From: Brachypodius melanocephalos
Lineage: Eukaryota > Chordata > Aves > Passeriformes > Pycnonotidae
Direction of reading: 5' to 3'
NCBI GenBank assembly: GCA_013398615.1
Contig: VZSR01003807.1
Span: 13,921,517-13,985,516 of the forward strand
DNA length: 64,000 nt
Translations under genes and position numbers: made by a program
Notes under the pieces: generated by a model
Seen by the model: the letters and a program-made list of their open reading frames with translations, nothing else
Databases searched by the model: none
Told to the model about the DNA's origin: nothing
Shown: positions 24,486-34,687 of the stretch, one piece after another
Position numbering within the stretch: the first letter of the stretch is position 1
How the letters are laid out: each line of letters starts with the position of its first letter

Positions 24486-25804
24486 TTTCCTTGTGTTGTG
24501 CTCATGCAAAAAATTATCACACCGAGCTTGGTGGATTCTCTGCTCTGCAAGAAAGTTTCCACATGTTGAAAAGCTTTTTTTCTAGCTTGGGACCATGGAA
24601 GGAATGCAAGCAGATTTTGCCTTGTCTGGCTGAAATGTGCAGTAAGTGTACTTTATCTAAAGATTTGGGAAGAAAGATGAAAGAACAGTGGAGAAAGAAA
24701 GTGCAACAAATATGCTAGGGACCTCATAGAGCTTCTGATCCCCTCCAAGTATAACAAAAGAAATCATCCTCTTTATTTCTGTGCATCTGTGGTTAGAATT
24801 AAAGAAGACTTTGATAGGAGTCAAGCAAAACTGAAGCTAGATATACCAGCTGCTTCATCAAAAGGCAGCATATTAATGCTTTTCATTTATTAAAATATGC
24901 CATTGATGCATGAAGTAGACAAATGTTAAACAAAAGGTCTGTATTATAAATACAGAAAAGAAGAGTGCAGCCTTATATGTTACCAAAGATTCAAAGCTGG
25001 AGGTTGTTCTCTATTTGTACTAATGATATGTCTCAACACTGACATCCTTTCAAGCGGGCTTAGTTCAAACGCTGCTTGGGATCTGGAGATGGTAGCTAGC
25101 TCCAGTGAGCAATGTTACTGAAGGAATCTGGCTCAGATTCAGGTATGCAGGAACTCAAGACTGTTTATCCAAAAGCTTGAATCACCCTCACTTGCATCTG
25201 AGCAGTTTTGGCTGGCAATCAATCAGGAAAGCAGAATTCTTCATCAGCACAATGCTAGACACAGGGATGTATTTTATGGACAGGGAGGATGCGAGATGTC
25301 ATTGCTGAACTGGGAGGAAAGGAAGCTGTTGCTATGATGAAGGAATAGAAACAATTTGTCTTTGAAGATAACAGCATGACTGTGAACCTAGACATGTCTC
25401 CAACCTGGGAAATGCTGTAGTTGCCCTTCTGGCATCTTTATTAATTTATTACTGCTTACTTGTGTTCTTGGGAGTCTGCTCTCCCTAGGGTTGCTTGTTC
25501 CCCTGCAAGTCACCAAAAAAAGTGTTGCTAAGGGGGTAGAATTTGTGTGAATCCAGATGCCATTCAGATATAGAAAAAGAAATTAATATCTGATGTCTGC
25601 TGGGGTTGAAGTTACTTTGAACTATGGAGACTGCAAAACTGCAAAGCACCATGTTCTGCAAAGCTCCTTGGCAGCCCAAGGACTGGATTTGCATAGGGGT
25701 CAAAAGGCTTCAGTAACCTTTCTTTCTGTATTCTTTAGTAAGGGAGGGATTTGAGTACTGGTCACAGTGAGGAAGAAGAGGTGAAGTATAAAAGAGGAGA
25801 GATA
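24486..25804. other. Non-coding background beside the CR1 copy
   Basis: The CR1 match fades to the right of 24485; a diverged extension to about 24560 is possible. No gene recognised. Confidence 0.3.
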
Positions 25805-25970
25805 CACTTGGGTTTCAAAACCAGAATTCAGGCATCAGAAGGCAGTTTTGGCTCAGCTCTTGACTTGTTGTGTGGCCTTGGACAGCCTGGTCTATAAAGC
25901 AGGGAGGGGAAACTGGCACAGGAACATCTGAGGACTAGAAGATGTTTACAGAGTGCTTTGTACTTGCATA
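25805..25970 (+). mobile_element. MIR-like SINE remnant
   Basis: The text TTGTGTGGCCTTGGACAGCC matches the MIR core (CTGTGTGACCTTGGGCAAG). It is preceded by a TTGGGTTT..AATTCAGGC..GGCTC segment in the right order for MIR, and followed by GTTTACAGAGTGCTTTG, like the MIR 3' part. It is strongly diverged, as expected for a mammal-age core-SINE surviving in birds. Bounds are approximate. Confidence 0.5.
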
Positions 25971-26513
25971 ATTATATCCTTTCTAAGTGTTTATTATTTT
26001 GGACTAGTCTCTTATGCCACTGTAATAGTACTGAACTTCCCTCAACCAGAGCTGTTTCTTCACAAAAACCCCGTGCATGGACATGAATAAGACAGAGGGC
26101 TTTGCACAAGTTCTAACCAGTTAAAAGCCTTAATATCATCATCTTGTAGGTATTCAGTGTTGAAAAATATTGGAATCCCAAGGAGGAGAAAAAGACTTTA
26201 TGGGACAGCTGTCTCATGAAGGCTTCCTTATGTCTGCATTTCTTAATTGCTCAGTTAAGGAAATATTCCTTTGACAGAGAAATATACCTTACGTATTTTA
26301 AAAATTTTTCTGCCATTTTATTTTATATTAATTCAGTGACATCTTCTGTGGCACAAAGTCCCAACAGTATTACACTGGATGTTTCTGAGCATCCAAGCCT
26401 TACTTTTCTGTATGAGAATGAAGTGAAAGCAAGTGCTAGTAGATCATACTGCCCACAGGCATTGCTATGCTTGTTTTGAGAGGCAAGAAGCCACATATTA
26501 ATCATCTTTTCAG
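25971..26513. other. Non-coding background
   Basis: An open frame of 87 codons at 26216-26479 has no recognisable content. Nothing else is seen. Confidence 0.3.
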
Positions 26514-26622
26514 TATGGAACTACTAGCTGAAGCAGTTGTGCAGAACGATTCTCCTAAACCTATTTGGCTGCATGGCCTGGCTGTGTTCTCTGGAAGACA
26601 CTGGCTCTGTTGACCCACTGAG
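26514..26622 (+). other. Candidate exon, 109 bp, probably non-coding
   Basis: A good acceptor (ATTAATCATCTTTTCAG, with a TTAAT branch-like word) and a strong donor (GAG|GTAAGTTA) bound 109 bases. An ATG in good context sits one base after the acceptor and opens a 32-codon frame (MELLAEAVVQNDSPK...), but the frame stops before the donor. The other frames stop early. If transcribed, it is more likely a lncRNA or 5' UTR exon than coding. Confidence 0.22.
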
Positions 26623-27319
26623 GTAAGTTAGATGGTGAAAAGCAAATGAAAGGGAAGAGGAAAAAATTCTGAAGTAATGCTGATTATTGGTGTTATAGTG
26701 AACAAAATGTGGTGAGTCAAGAGGCTGAAAAAATGCAGAATCAGATGTCATAAATATATGGTATGAATACTCAAGAAAAATGGGTTTCAGTCAGAAGCGA
26801 AAATATGAAAAATATGAAGAGAACTAAGATGGTGAGCAGTTGCACATAGTCCGTGCAGATACAAGAGATCACATTGGTTGCATGCATACACTGAAAGCCT
26901 GGAGTTCTATGAACAGTAGCTGCAAAGGAAATATTTCTGTGCTTCTTTGAATGGCTGATGGGATTCAGGAGCTCAGGAGCTAAAAATGTCTGAAAGTGGT
27001 AGCTCATATCTGCCACTGCTAATTACATTGTACTACTATTGCCTTTAGCAAAACAGCTCTGAATATACAAGCAGTCACGTGGCATGTGTTTTGGATGGCT
27101 GGAGCCCTTGGTAGGTTTGTGGTACCTACTTGCAATTCACTGATTGCTGAACTGCAGGTACATTTTCAATAAGCTTGGGAAGCAAACTAACAAGGTCAGG
27201 GAATGAACAGGTACACCTGGTTCCCACCCTTGAATTTTTCAGGTGTGGAGTCATGAGAGAAACCCCTTCAGACTCAAGTACCTCAGGTCAGAGACCCACG
27301 TTCAATGTCGATGTTTAGA
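26623..27319. other. Non-coding background
   Basis: No gene or repeat recognised. Confidence 0.3.
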
Positions 27320-27425
27320 GATAAGCAGTCTGATTTCCAAGAGGCACAGCAAACTACAGGCACAGTGAGATTTGTGTAACAATCAACAACTCTGAAAACC
27401 AGGCCCCTGATTTTAAGGTATTACC
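27320..27425 (+). mobile_element. L3/CR1-type ancient LINE 3' end remnant
   Basis: GATTTCCAAGAGGCACAGC followed about 60 bases later by AACTCTGAAAACCAGGCCCC matches the amniote L3/CR1-like 3' tail (GATTTTCAAGAGGTGCTGAGC ... CTCTGAAAATCAGGCC). Copies of this age are shared across amniotes and sometimes exapted. Only the tail is readable. Confidence 0.5.
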
Positions 27426-27779
27426 ACCAGGCACCTAATCTTGAAAATGTTGGCCAAATGCTACAAAACTGTGCTCCTTTTTGAAAACAGAATCTGGGGA
27501 TTTTTTTAAAACCCTGTAGTACTGGATCCTTGTAAACAATCTCAGATATTTCCGCTATAACATTAATGAGTAAATCATTTGCTGATGGAGAAATAGATTG
27601 GCTTAGTTTTTCTCCCATTGCCCTTTCTTCTGAGGTCAAGGTTGAAACACTAGATCATTCTTTTCTATCCTTTATGTCTCATTTGGGTTAACAATTAATA
27701 TTTTAGTCCCTGACTATTTATTTATTATTTATTGACAGTCTTATCCAGGCAGAACAAGTTTGGGAATACCAGGCTGTTC

Positions 27780-28430
27780 TCAAATAGACAGGAGGTAGAA
27801 GGAAGTGTCAATGGCTAGGGGTAATAAAACAGGTTGAAGAGGAGCAGCTCACCCACATACTGCAAATGTAGAACCTCCAACTGGGAGCCTTACAACACAA
27901 CAGAAGGACCTGGAAATTGAGAGGAATAGGAACCACCCTAAGCTGTGAGGGAAAAGGGGTTGGAGGTAGTTTCAGGTGGAACTGAGGACAGCAGGTCAGG
28001 GAAAAAACAGAACTGAAGTAGGGCTTGGGAAGCTGAAAAGCGGGAGTGTATTGGGCCAGCAAGGAGAATGAAATAGGGTAAGAGAGCTTAGGCCTGAATG
28101 TGTTGGAGATGGAAGAGTTTTGGAGATGGTTGTATATGGAAGGAACATTGGAATAAAAGGAGTACAAGGCTGGATATTCAGCTTAGGAAATACTGAAGAG
28201 ATAAAATACTGGGAGATTCTGAAGAAAGAGCAATGGTGACATTCGATGTCTTGGGCACTCTGGAGTATGAGAAGCTGGAGAGAGAATCTGTGAGACAGGA
28301 ACATTGATACTGGCCTCTCTGGAATGTTAGGGACTTGCAGTTTGGAGAGGACCAAGGATATTCTGCCAAATTTCCCTTCAACGTCTGCTATGATGGGAGG
28401 GACATCCACTGAAGTGCTCTCCATGTGTTC
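27780..28430. other. Purine-skewed segment, about 650 bp
   Basis: The plus strand is markedly purine-rich (repeated GGAGAT, GAAGAG, GGAA words) for about 650 bases, with no tandem unit. The minus strand therefore carries stop-poor, S/P/L/F-rich open frames of 119 and 142 codons. These look like a by-product of the skew, not proteins. An old element of biased composition or a nuclear-RNA-like segment could explain it. Confidence 0.35.
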
Positions 28431-28719
28431 TCTCAGTTACAGTACTGCCCAACACCGTCCCCTTGAATGTTTCCTACTTTCATCGTGATAGTCCAATTTA
28501 TTTTCAGTCATGTAATATCCTGTGGCTAGAAGTATGCTGGCTTTCCTGTAAAGAGTTAGAGGTACATTTTAACTGCTAATTATGAAATATAATGTAATGT
28601 AGTATGTACTATAATCCAAATGTATTTTAACCATACAATTTAGCAACTGGAAAAGACACGGCAAAATATCCCTCATGTAGTGCAACAGAAATCCTTTTTC
28701 TCCTTCCCCAGACTGTCTC

Positions 28720-29010
28720 TAAACTGTGGAGGAGGGTCTGTAGTGATGCAGAGTACCCAGGAGAGCCACTTTATTGCAAAAAACCAGGACTTTTTAAGCA
28801 GTTAGCCCATTATCGGTTACATAGTTTTAAAACATAGCAAACAAAATTCAACCAACCACCATACACCACTATGTGAACAGACGATGGTTACATAAGTTGT
28901 TTTTCTACCCCTAATTCAGCTGAGTCTTTTTCCTATAGTCCTTTTCTATTTAGCTGAAGTAACAGGCCTGAGCCATGGTTTTACCAGGCCTTCATTTTGT
29001 AAGGTTTTAC
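28720..29010 (-). mobile_element. Possible solo LTR of an endogenous retrovirus
   Basis: On the minus strand CCTGGTTTTTTGCAATAAAGTG (hexamer at plus 28770-28775) is followed by CTCTCCTGGGTACTCTGCATCAC and then CAGACCCTCCTCCACA, resembling the R-U5 end of an avian retroviral LTR ending in CA. No target-site duplication, TATA box or internal coding region was identified, and the outer boundary is a guess. Confidence 0.27.
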
Positions 29011-30099
29011 CTATACACAGCAATAAGCAGTCTAAGAAAATGGTTAAAATTAGTCTCTATTTCACTGGAAATAAAATTGCGGGCACACGCCCTACATTCA
29101 GAGAGGTTTCTACAGATAAAACTGAGCCCATGGAAGTAGAAATTCCATTTTATAGGCATATGTGAATCTGTATTGGGATCACCTCCTACTCTATGGAGAG
29201 ACCACCTATTGTCCAATGACACTACCTGAGGAGATAATGGCAATTAATATGAAGCCTGGTTACTTTTCAGCAAATTTTACCAGTTTTGATGAAGCCAATA
29301 TCACTCAGAGAAGAAAGTTTTGTAGCCCTATCCGTCGTCATTTTTAAAGAACATTTCCCTTCCCAAAGTCTGGGAGCCTATCTCCTTATGGGAGTGGCAG
29401 CACTGTCTCTGTTCAGGAGGAATGAAGCTCACCCTGAAGGAGCAGTTTGGAACCCAGCTTCTGAACTCTGCCAGTGGTAGCTGGAATGCTGCTGAGGCAA
29501 ATGCTCTGGCAGGCGTGTGGGCGAGCACATCACCTTCCTGATGCCACCCTGCCTGTAACCAGTGTGTGCTCCTCTTTTCTGCCTAATTTGTAGTCTCTTC
29601 ACCTCAGGTTTGTTTATATTGAGCAAGTAGATTTATTACTTGTTCTTACTTTGCTTACAGTTTGTTTGCATCCAGGTTACACTAGGCTCACTGGCAAATA
29701 ATACTGAATTTGTGATCTTCATATAATTAACTAATATATTAACTGATTCGTTAATATGTAGTTTGCTATCAGTTCACAAAATTTGACAACGTAATTTTTT
29801 TTATTTTAGGCAGGTCCCAGTGAGGTATTTTAATCAGGTTCAAAATGTGCATGAACTGGGCCTTATTTGGCTAAGCTCTTGAACAGACTGTCATGTTAGT
29901 GGAATAGAGAAATGGGCTATATATTTTAAGTGGGGAGAAAATGAATAATTCAACAGTAAGAGTCAACTCATTCTGCCAAGAAAAACCTACTGAAAAGGAA
30001 GTACACTGAGTTATAGTTATTTGCATTGTAGATAATAATATCAATTATAGTTCCCAGCTGGAATCAAGCCTCCGTATTTTGGCTTCTGTACAGCCCTGG
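29011..30099. other. Non-coding background
   Basis: May include the outer part of the LTR candidate. A GC-richer stretch at 29360-29600 has 64-66 codon open frames without recognised content. No gene recognised. Confidence 0.3.
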
Positions 30100-30310
30100 A
30101 ATAACCATTCCAGTCACAACAAGTTTCGGCCAAATAAAGACAAAGCACAATTAGCAGAACAACACAAATTTACAGAAGCGTATGCTTGAACAATAAGAAA
30201 CCAATGTTTGGACGTAATTACATATGGCAGTTCAGTGACAATTAGCAGCTCTAATAATTTATAGTAAATGTCATTTTGCAAACACAAAGTTTTAACCCTT
30301 CCCAAAAGCT
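30100..30310. promoter_or_regulatory. Second enhancer-like homeodomain-site cluster
   Basis: In about 200 bases there are two exact CAATTAGCAG words (30148-30157 and 30239-30248, 91 bp apart), CGTAATTAC near 30212, CTAATAATTTATAG, AACAATAAG (SOX-like), and TTTCGGCC and GACGTAATT CpGs in an otherwise CpG-poor area. The mix resembles conserved neural or developmental enhancers. This is pattern recognition only; no conservation data are available. Confidence 0.3.
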
Positions 30311-31358
30311 GTATCAAAGAGAATCTCTTGTTGGGCCCACTAGAAACCATCTGCATAGGTTTGAGTCTATGGTTTAAGTGAAACTGCCAGCCCTCTAGGC
30401 TTTGTTGTAAATATTGTACTATCAGCTTATAAAAGCCCCAGCTTTTGAAATCCAGATATTAAGGGAAAATAATATTTTTCTTAAAAAACAATAAAAAAGA
30501 AAAGTCAGTAGCAAGGAGCATATGCTGGTAAGTGCTGAGAAAAAAAGGATCAGACTGGCTTGAGGCAAAGGCAAATCAGCCTGCTCCCATGGCAGACTGA
30601 TGGGGTGCCAGAGAGCTCTGAAAGCCAGATTAACACACTGCTGTTGTCCCAGCAAAATATTGGTGGATCTAGGGTAGCAGTTATGTCAAAAGGGTTAACC
30701 CCACCTCCACAACTTCTGGGACAACAGGAGCATCAATCATGACTTTCTGAGCTTCTACTCTACTTGTCTTTTCCTAATTTCCATCTAGTTTCCCTATGTG
30801 TGCTGTATCTTTCATCACACCTCTTCTCCCTCCATGGAAGTAGCTTTGGTCCCTCCCACTTAGGGCTGCAAAATTCATGTTTGCCTACGGAACTGAAAAG
30901 CTTCACACAGTTTGCTGTCACAGATGAGGGGACTAACTTTTTCTGTAGGATTGAGTAGAGAGGCCCTCACAAAATTTAGAAGGCACAGAGCTGGCTGAAA
31001 ACCAGCAGCCTCCTTTCTGTAAATGAAAACATTGAGGGAGGACATCAACCTCCCTGGTGAGACATAAAGCATTCTTACATGTCATTGATGTCCCTGGAGA
31101 TGGCAAAGGTCTTGGCACTTCTTGTACCACTGCTTGGTAGAAATAATCTTCATATACTTCTAATGGCTCTGATGGTCCAACCATCCCACAGAGAGTCCTC
31201 AGGTCCTGGGAAAACCCAAGTATGTGTCACTCTAATGGGACAGAAGAACCTACCAGGAAAAGACAAAGAGAGAAATAACTTTACTTGTTCCTATGGAAGT
31301 ACATAGAACTGTGGTCAGTTCTCTGAAGTAGTTAGTCTTGACATCATCTTTACAAAAC

Positions 31359-31480
31359 ATTTTATTATTTTATTTTATTTTATTTTATTTTATTTTATTT
31401 TATTTTATTTTATTTTATTTTATTTTATTTTATTTTATTTTATTTTATTTTATTTTATTTTATTTTATTTTATTCTATTT
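31359..31480. repeat. (TTTTA)n pentanucleotide microsatellite, about 23 units
   Basis: About 120 bases of near-perfect TTTTA (TTTAT/TATTT register) repeats, with one TTCTA variant at the right edge. It accounts for the FILFY-repeat open frame in translation. Length and purity suggest it is polymorphic. Confidence 0.95.
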
Positions 31481-32056
31481 CAAAGCAAACCCAGCAAGTT
31501 CTAAAAGGTGTCATCACTGGAGTAGACAGAGGCTTTCTTCCTTCTTGTGTCACCTGTCCCTGCCCATTGCCTAGTGTGCTGGTTTGCACCATGCTGATTC
31601 TTTTTCACACGCCCTGTGTTGCTGACATCTGTAAAAGCTACTTTTCTAGGACAATAATCCATGATGTAAACACAATGGATTGTCATTTTAGTAAGCAATT
31701 GACAGATGAATAGAAACACCTCTTCATGCCTTCCTTTCTAGCTTGTAGAAGAAGACATAGTTATCTCTTCAACTTCCCATCTTTGAAGAAGAGGAAACTT
31801 TTTTCTTCTCTTGCCTAAAGAGAGGCTCCTTCTCCTTTCCCAACAGCAGTTGTGGTCATCCAGAAAGGTGACCTATTTTTGTCTCCCATTAAGGCAACCT
31901 TTGGGAGACAGATGATCCTGGCTATCTTGTCCCTCTTGGGGAAATCACACATGCTCCCAATTTCAGATTACATCTCAAGGCTTCAGCTTTCCTGCTTAGC
32001 AGCAGGGTTAACTCAACAGGCCCAGCTGGATTTGGCACATACACACCCTTTATCTC
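31481..32056. other. Non-coding background
   Basis: No gene or repeat recognised. Confidence 0.3.
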
Positions 32057-32345
32057 TGTTGTGACAGAAGTTAATTAAAGTGACTCAGAAAACAGCTTCT
32101 CTGAAACAGAGTCGTGTTTATTTGCCAAAGATGTACCCAGAGAAGTGGCCTAAACAGCAAAGAGCCGTAGCTTAGCCTGACCTGCTTGTAGGTCTGGCTC
32201 TGCCCCAGGCTGGTAGGGAAGCCTGTTCCTGCTACCCCACCTGACTGCCCAGAGCTCCTCTCTGGCCACTGTTGGTGGCAGCTCATCCCTCCTCCTTGCC
32301 TAGCCAGCACCTTTGATCTGTGAAGTGCACTGTGATGTCAGCTCT
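32057..32345 (-). mobile_element. Possible solo LTR of an endogenous retrovirus
   Basis: On the minus strand TTTGGCAAATAAACACGACTC is followed by an R/U5-like stretch ending CTTCTGTCACAACA, i.e. a TG...CA-type terminus at plus 32057 (TGTTGTGACAG). AATAAA some 60 bases before a CA terminus is typical of avian LTRs. The left flank is TATCTC, and TCTC recurs after an ACA near 32552, too short to prove a target duplication. The right boundary is uncertain and no TATA box was seen. Confidence 0.33.
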
Positions 32346-34570
32346 CGGCCTGAAGAAGCACCAGCTGAGAGAAGCAAGCCTGGAGTAGAACCCTTTTCTT
32401 CAGAGGCACCGCCTTTCTTACTTCCTTTCCATTCAGAGTTTAACTGATTTTATTTTGGTTAGCTTGTATGTCACCAAGACTAAGATATTAGTGATGAGCA
32501 AAGCCCTAAATGTGATGGGCAAAGCCCTTAATAAGCATAAGAACTGAAAATTAACATCTCATCTTTGATTAGGCAGATGGAGTGACATTCCTAATCACCA
32601 CACAAATGAAACTAATTACAGTACAAAAAACGCAGTTGCTTAGAGAAAACATACCATTTCCTCCACATGAAGAAATTAGGTCTGGAAACTCAGGAAGGTG
32701 TTGCTGAAATTGCTTTGATGATTGTAACTTCTACACATTGCAAAGCAAGGAGGTCAGAGGCTGTGGCTTAAAATAAACAGACCTGAGCTGGAAAAAAAAA
32801 TATCTTCAGTAAGTTCCTCTAGCAATGCCTACCCAGTCTTGTAAAGCTTGGAACAGGAACCTGCGGGACCAACCCTTAGAAACATTTCCAAATTTATAAA
32901 AGAAAACAGTAAGTCCTGTGTTTTCTGCTCTCCTTTTTTTTGGTATGATAACCAAATATGATGTATGAAGAAAGAAACAGAGAGACGAAAAGTAAAGCAA
33001 GATCTTCCAGGGCACTGAGAAAGAAACACTACGAGCATACAGCAACTTACCCATGATACCACATCTGAAATCCCAAGAAAATTTTTATGTCTTACAAATA
33101 ATTGATACATGTTAATGAAATAATAAGTCATTAAGGAACTGTTTTCTTTATTGAGGAACTATTCTCTTTTTCTTTCTCTTACATAGTTTCCTTGGATATT
33201 TGGCTCATAAATTTGTGGAGGGAATGCTTCACCCATATTAAAAACCTTACTTCATTTATTAAAAGGCAAAGCAGGGTTCATTTTGGGTTTTTTATCATTT
33301 GCTTTTTCATTCTTTTTATTTTTCTTGGCATGTTTTCACTGCTTACACTTAAAGTTTTCAAGCATTAATGTCAGACTATGGAAGCAAATATTCTTTTTAT
33401 ATTTCGGTAATTTTAAAAGTGCAGGTTTTTTTTTACTTTTAATTTTTTTTCCTTATTCAGTTTTGGCACTGAATGTATGAAAACCTTTGAATGTCTGAGG
33501 CATTTTAGTGTTCCTGATATAGTTATATAGAAAGAGTAAAATTCTGTATGCTCACTATTAAAATAAAGGTTGGTATTTGTGACATTCACAGTACTATTTT
33601 CCTCAAGTTGTGACACTGGGAATGCTTGAATCATTATTTTATTTTTGGTCATACTTTCACCACTGGTACTTCAAAAGTCTGAAACCCCTGACTTTACTGA
33701 GATATCAGGGGATGCTCAGAATCTCGTAGAGTATCTGTGGCAATCAAAACCCACTGGGGACATGGTAACACTCCAAGAAGAATTAAGTTTAAGAAGAAAT
33801 AAAAATTATGGAATAATGGTTTTTGGCTGTGAAGGAGATTGCATGCATTGACTTGTAGACAGCAATTGCTCTATACCAGGTTCACTGTGCCTGGTTTGAC
33901 TCTGAGAGCAGTGTTTGGTCATGGGGTAATGAAGCACATTGCAGAATCATGTGCTAATTTCAGCTTTAGTTTCTGAAGCAAGGCTTTAAGTAATTAGCTT
34001 CTTGGAACTGAAGTTTGTAGGTTTTGGAAAGCAATATTTTAATCTATTTTTTACAGCTTGCTCTGCTACAAAAATGTAACTAAAATTTGTACCCTTAGGG
34101 AACACTGTTGAATATTAGCTCCTGATTGCCCCCTAGTTCTAAAGAAATTAATTTGTAATGATACTGATTTTGCTGTTGTTCAGGAATCTGCTGGCATTTA
34201 TGAAGTGATGTAATTTGTCTGAGAAGAAAATAATTCTTACCTGAACTGTGACATGGAAAGTGCTTGGCTTAGAACACTATGATTTTTATGTATGGACTTT
34301 ATTTTCATGTTGACTTTTTTAAAAAGAAGAAAATAATGAGAGAAATAACAAACAAAATCAAATTTATATTATAGTTTATAAGAAATACATTTTCTGAGAA
34401 TTAAACACCGAATTGAAAGTTACTCTATATGGTGATCAACAAAACCTGATTCTTCAAGGACTCTGTCCTCAAAAAGAAAAAATAGAAGTGAAGCAGAATA
34501 GGGATGTTTTTAATTCCTTAACTAATATTTTATGTTCAAATTATCAAAATTTGTTTTATCTTTTTGACAG
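32346..34570. other. Non-coding background, T-rich
   Basis: A strong minus-strand donor (GG|GTAAGTTG at about 33046) sits 14 bases after an acceptor-like TTCTTGGGATTTCAG, which is too short to call. The frame at 33645-33851 (68 codons, plus) is hydrophilic and protein-like, but no family is recognised and no splice sites frame it. Confidence 0.3.
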
Positions 34571-34687
34571 AGAAAGAAGACATCCTTCCTCCGTATCTTG
34601 TGATGCACAATGTTTTGTGTCAGGACAGCTCCACTGTGCAGGTCAGGAAACAGCATGAATTGTTCTCAGCGTGTAGTTCAGAGTCAG
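34571..34687 (+). other. Candidate internal exon, 117 bp, open frame
   Basis: TTTTATCTTTTTGACAG precedes 34571 and a strong donor CAG|GTAAGTTAA follows 34687. The length is exactly 39 codons and one frame (phase 1 in, phase 1 out) is open throughout, beginning KEDILPPYLVMHNVLCQDSS; the other two frames stop. A phase-1 acceptor with a short frame that ends in a stop lies at 40720. No family is recognised. A random 39-codon frame is open about one time in six, so the splice quality is the main support. Could be a lncRNA exon. Confidence 0.27.

Noticed and set aside
27808..28424. Minus-strand frames of 119 and 142 codons rich in S, P, L and F
   Set aside because: They follow from the purine skew of the plus strand and overlap each other in different frames; no family resemblance.
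31338..31574. Open frame with repeated FILFY residues
   Set aside because: It is only the translation of the (TTTTA)n microsatellite.
33040..33075. 14-base minus-strand microexon layout
   Set aside because: The donor is strong but the exon is too short and the acceptor tract is weak.
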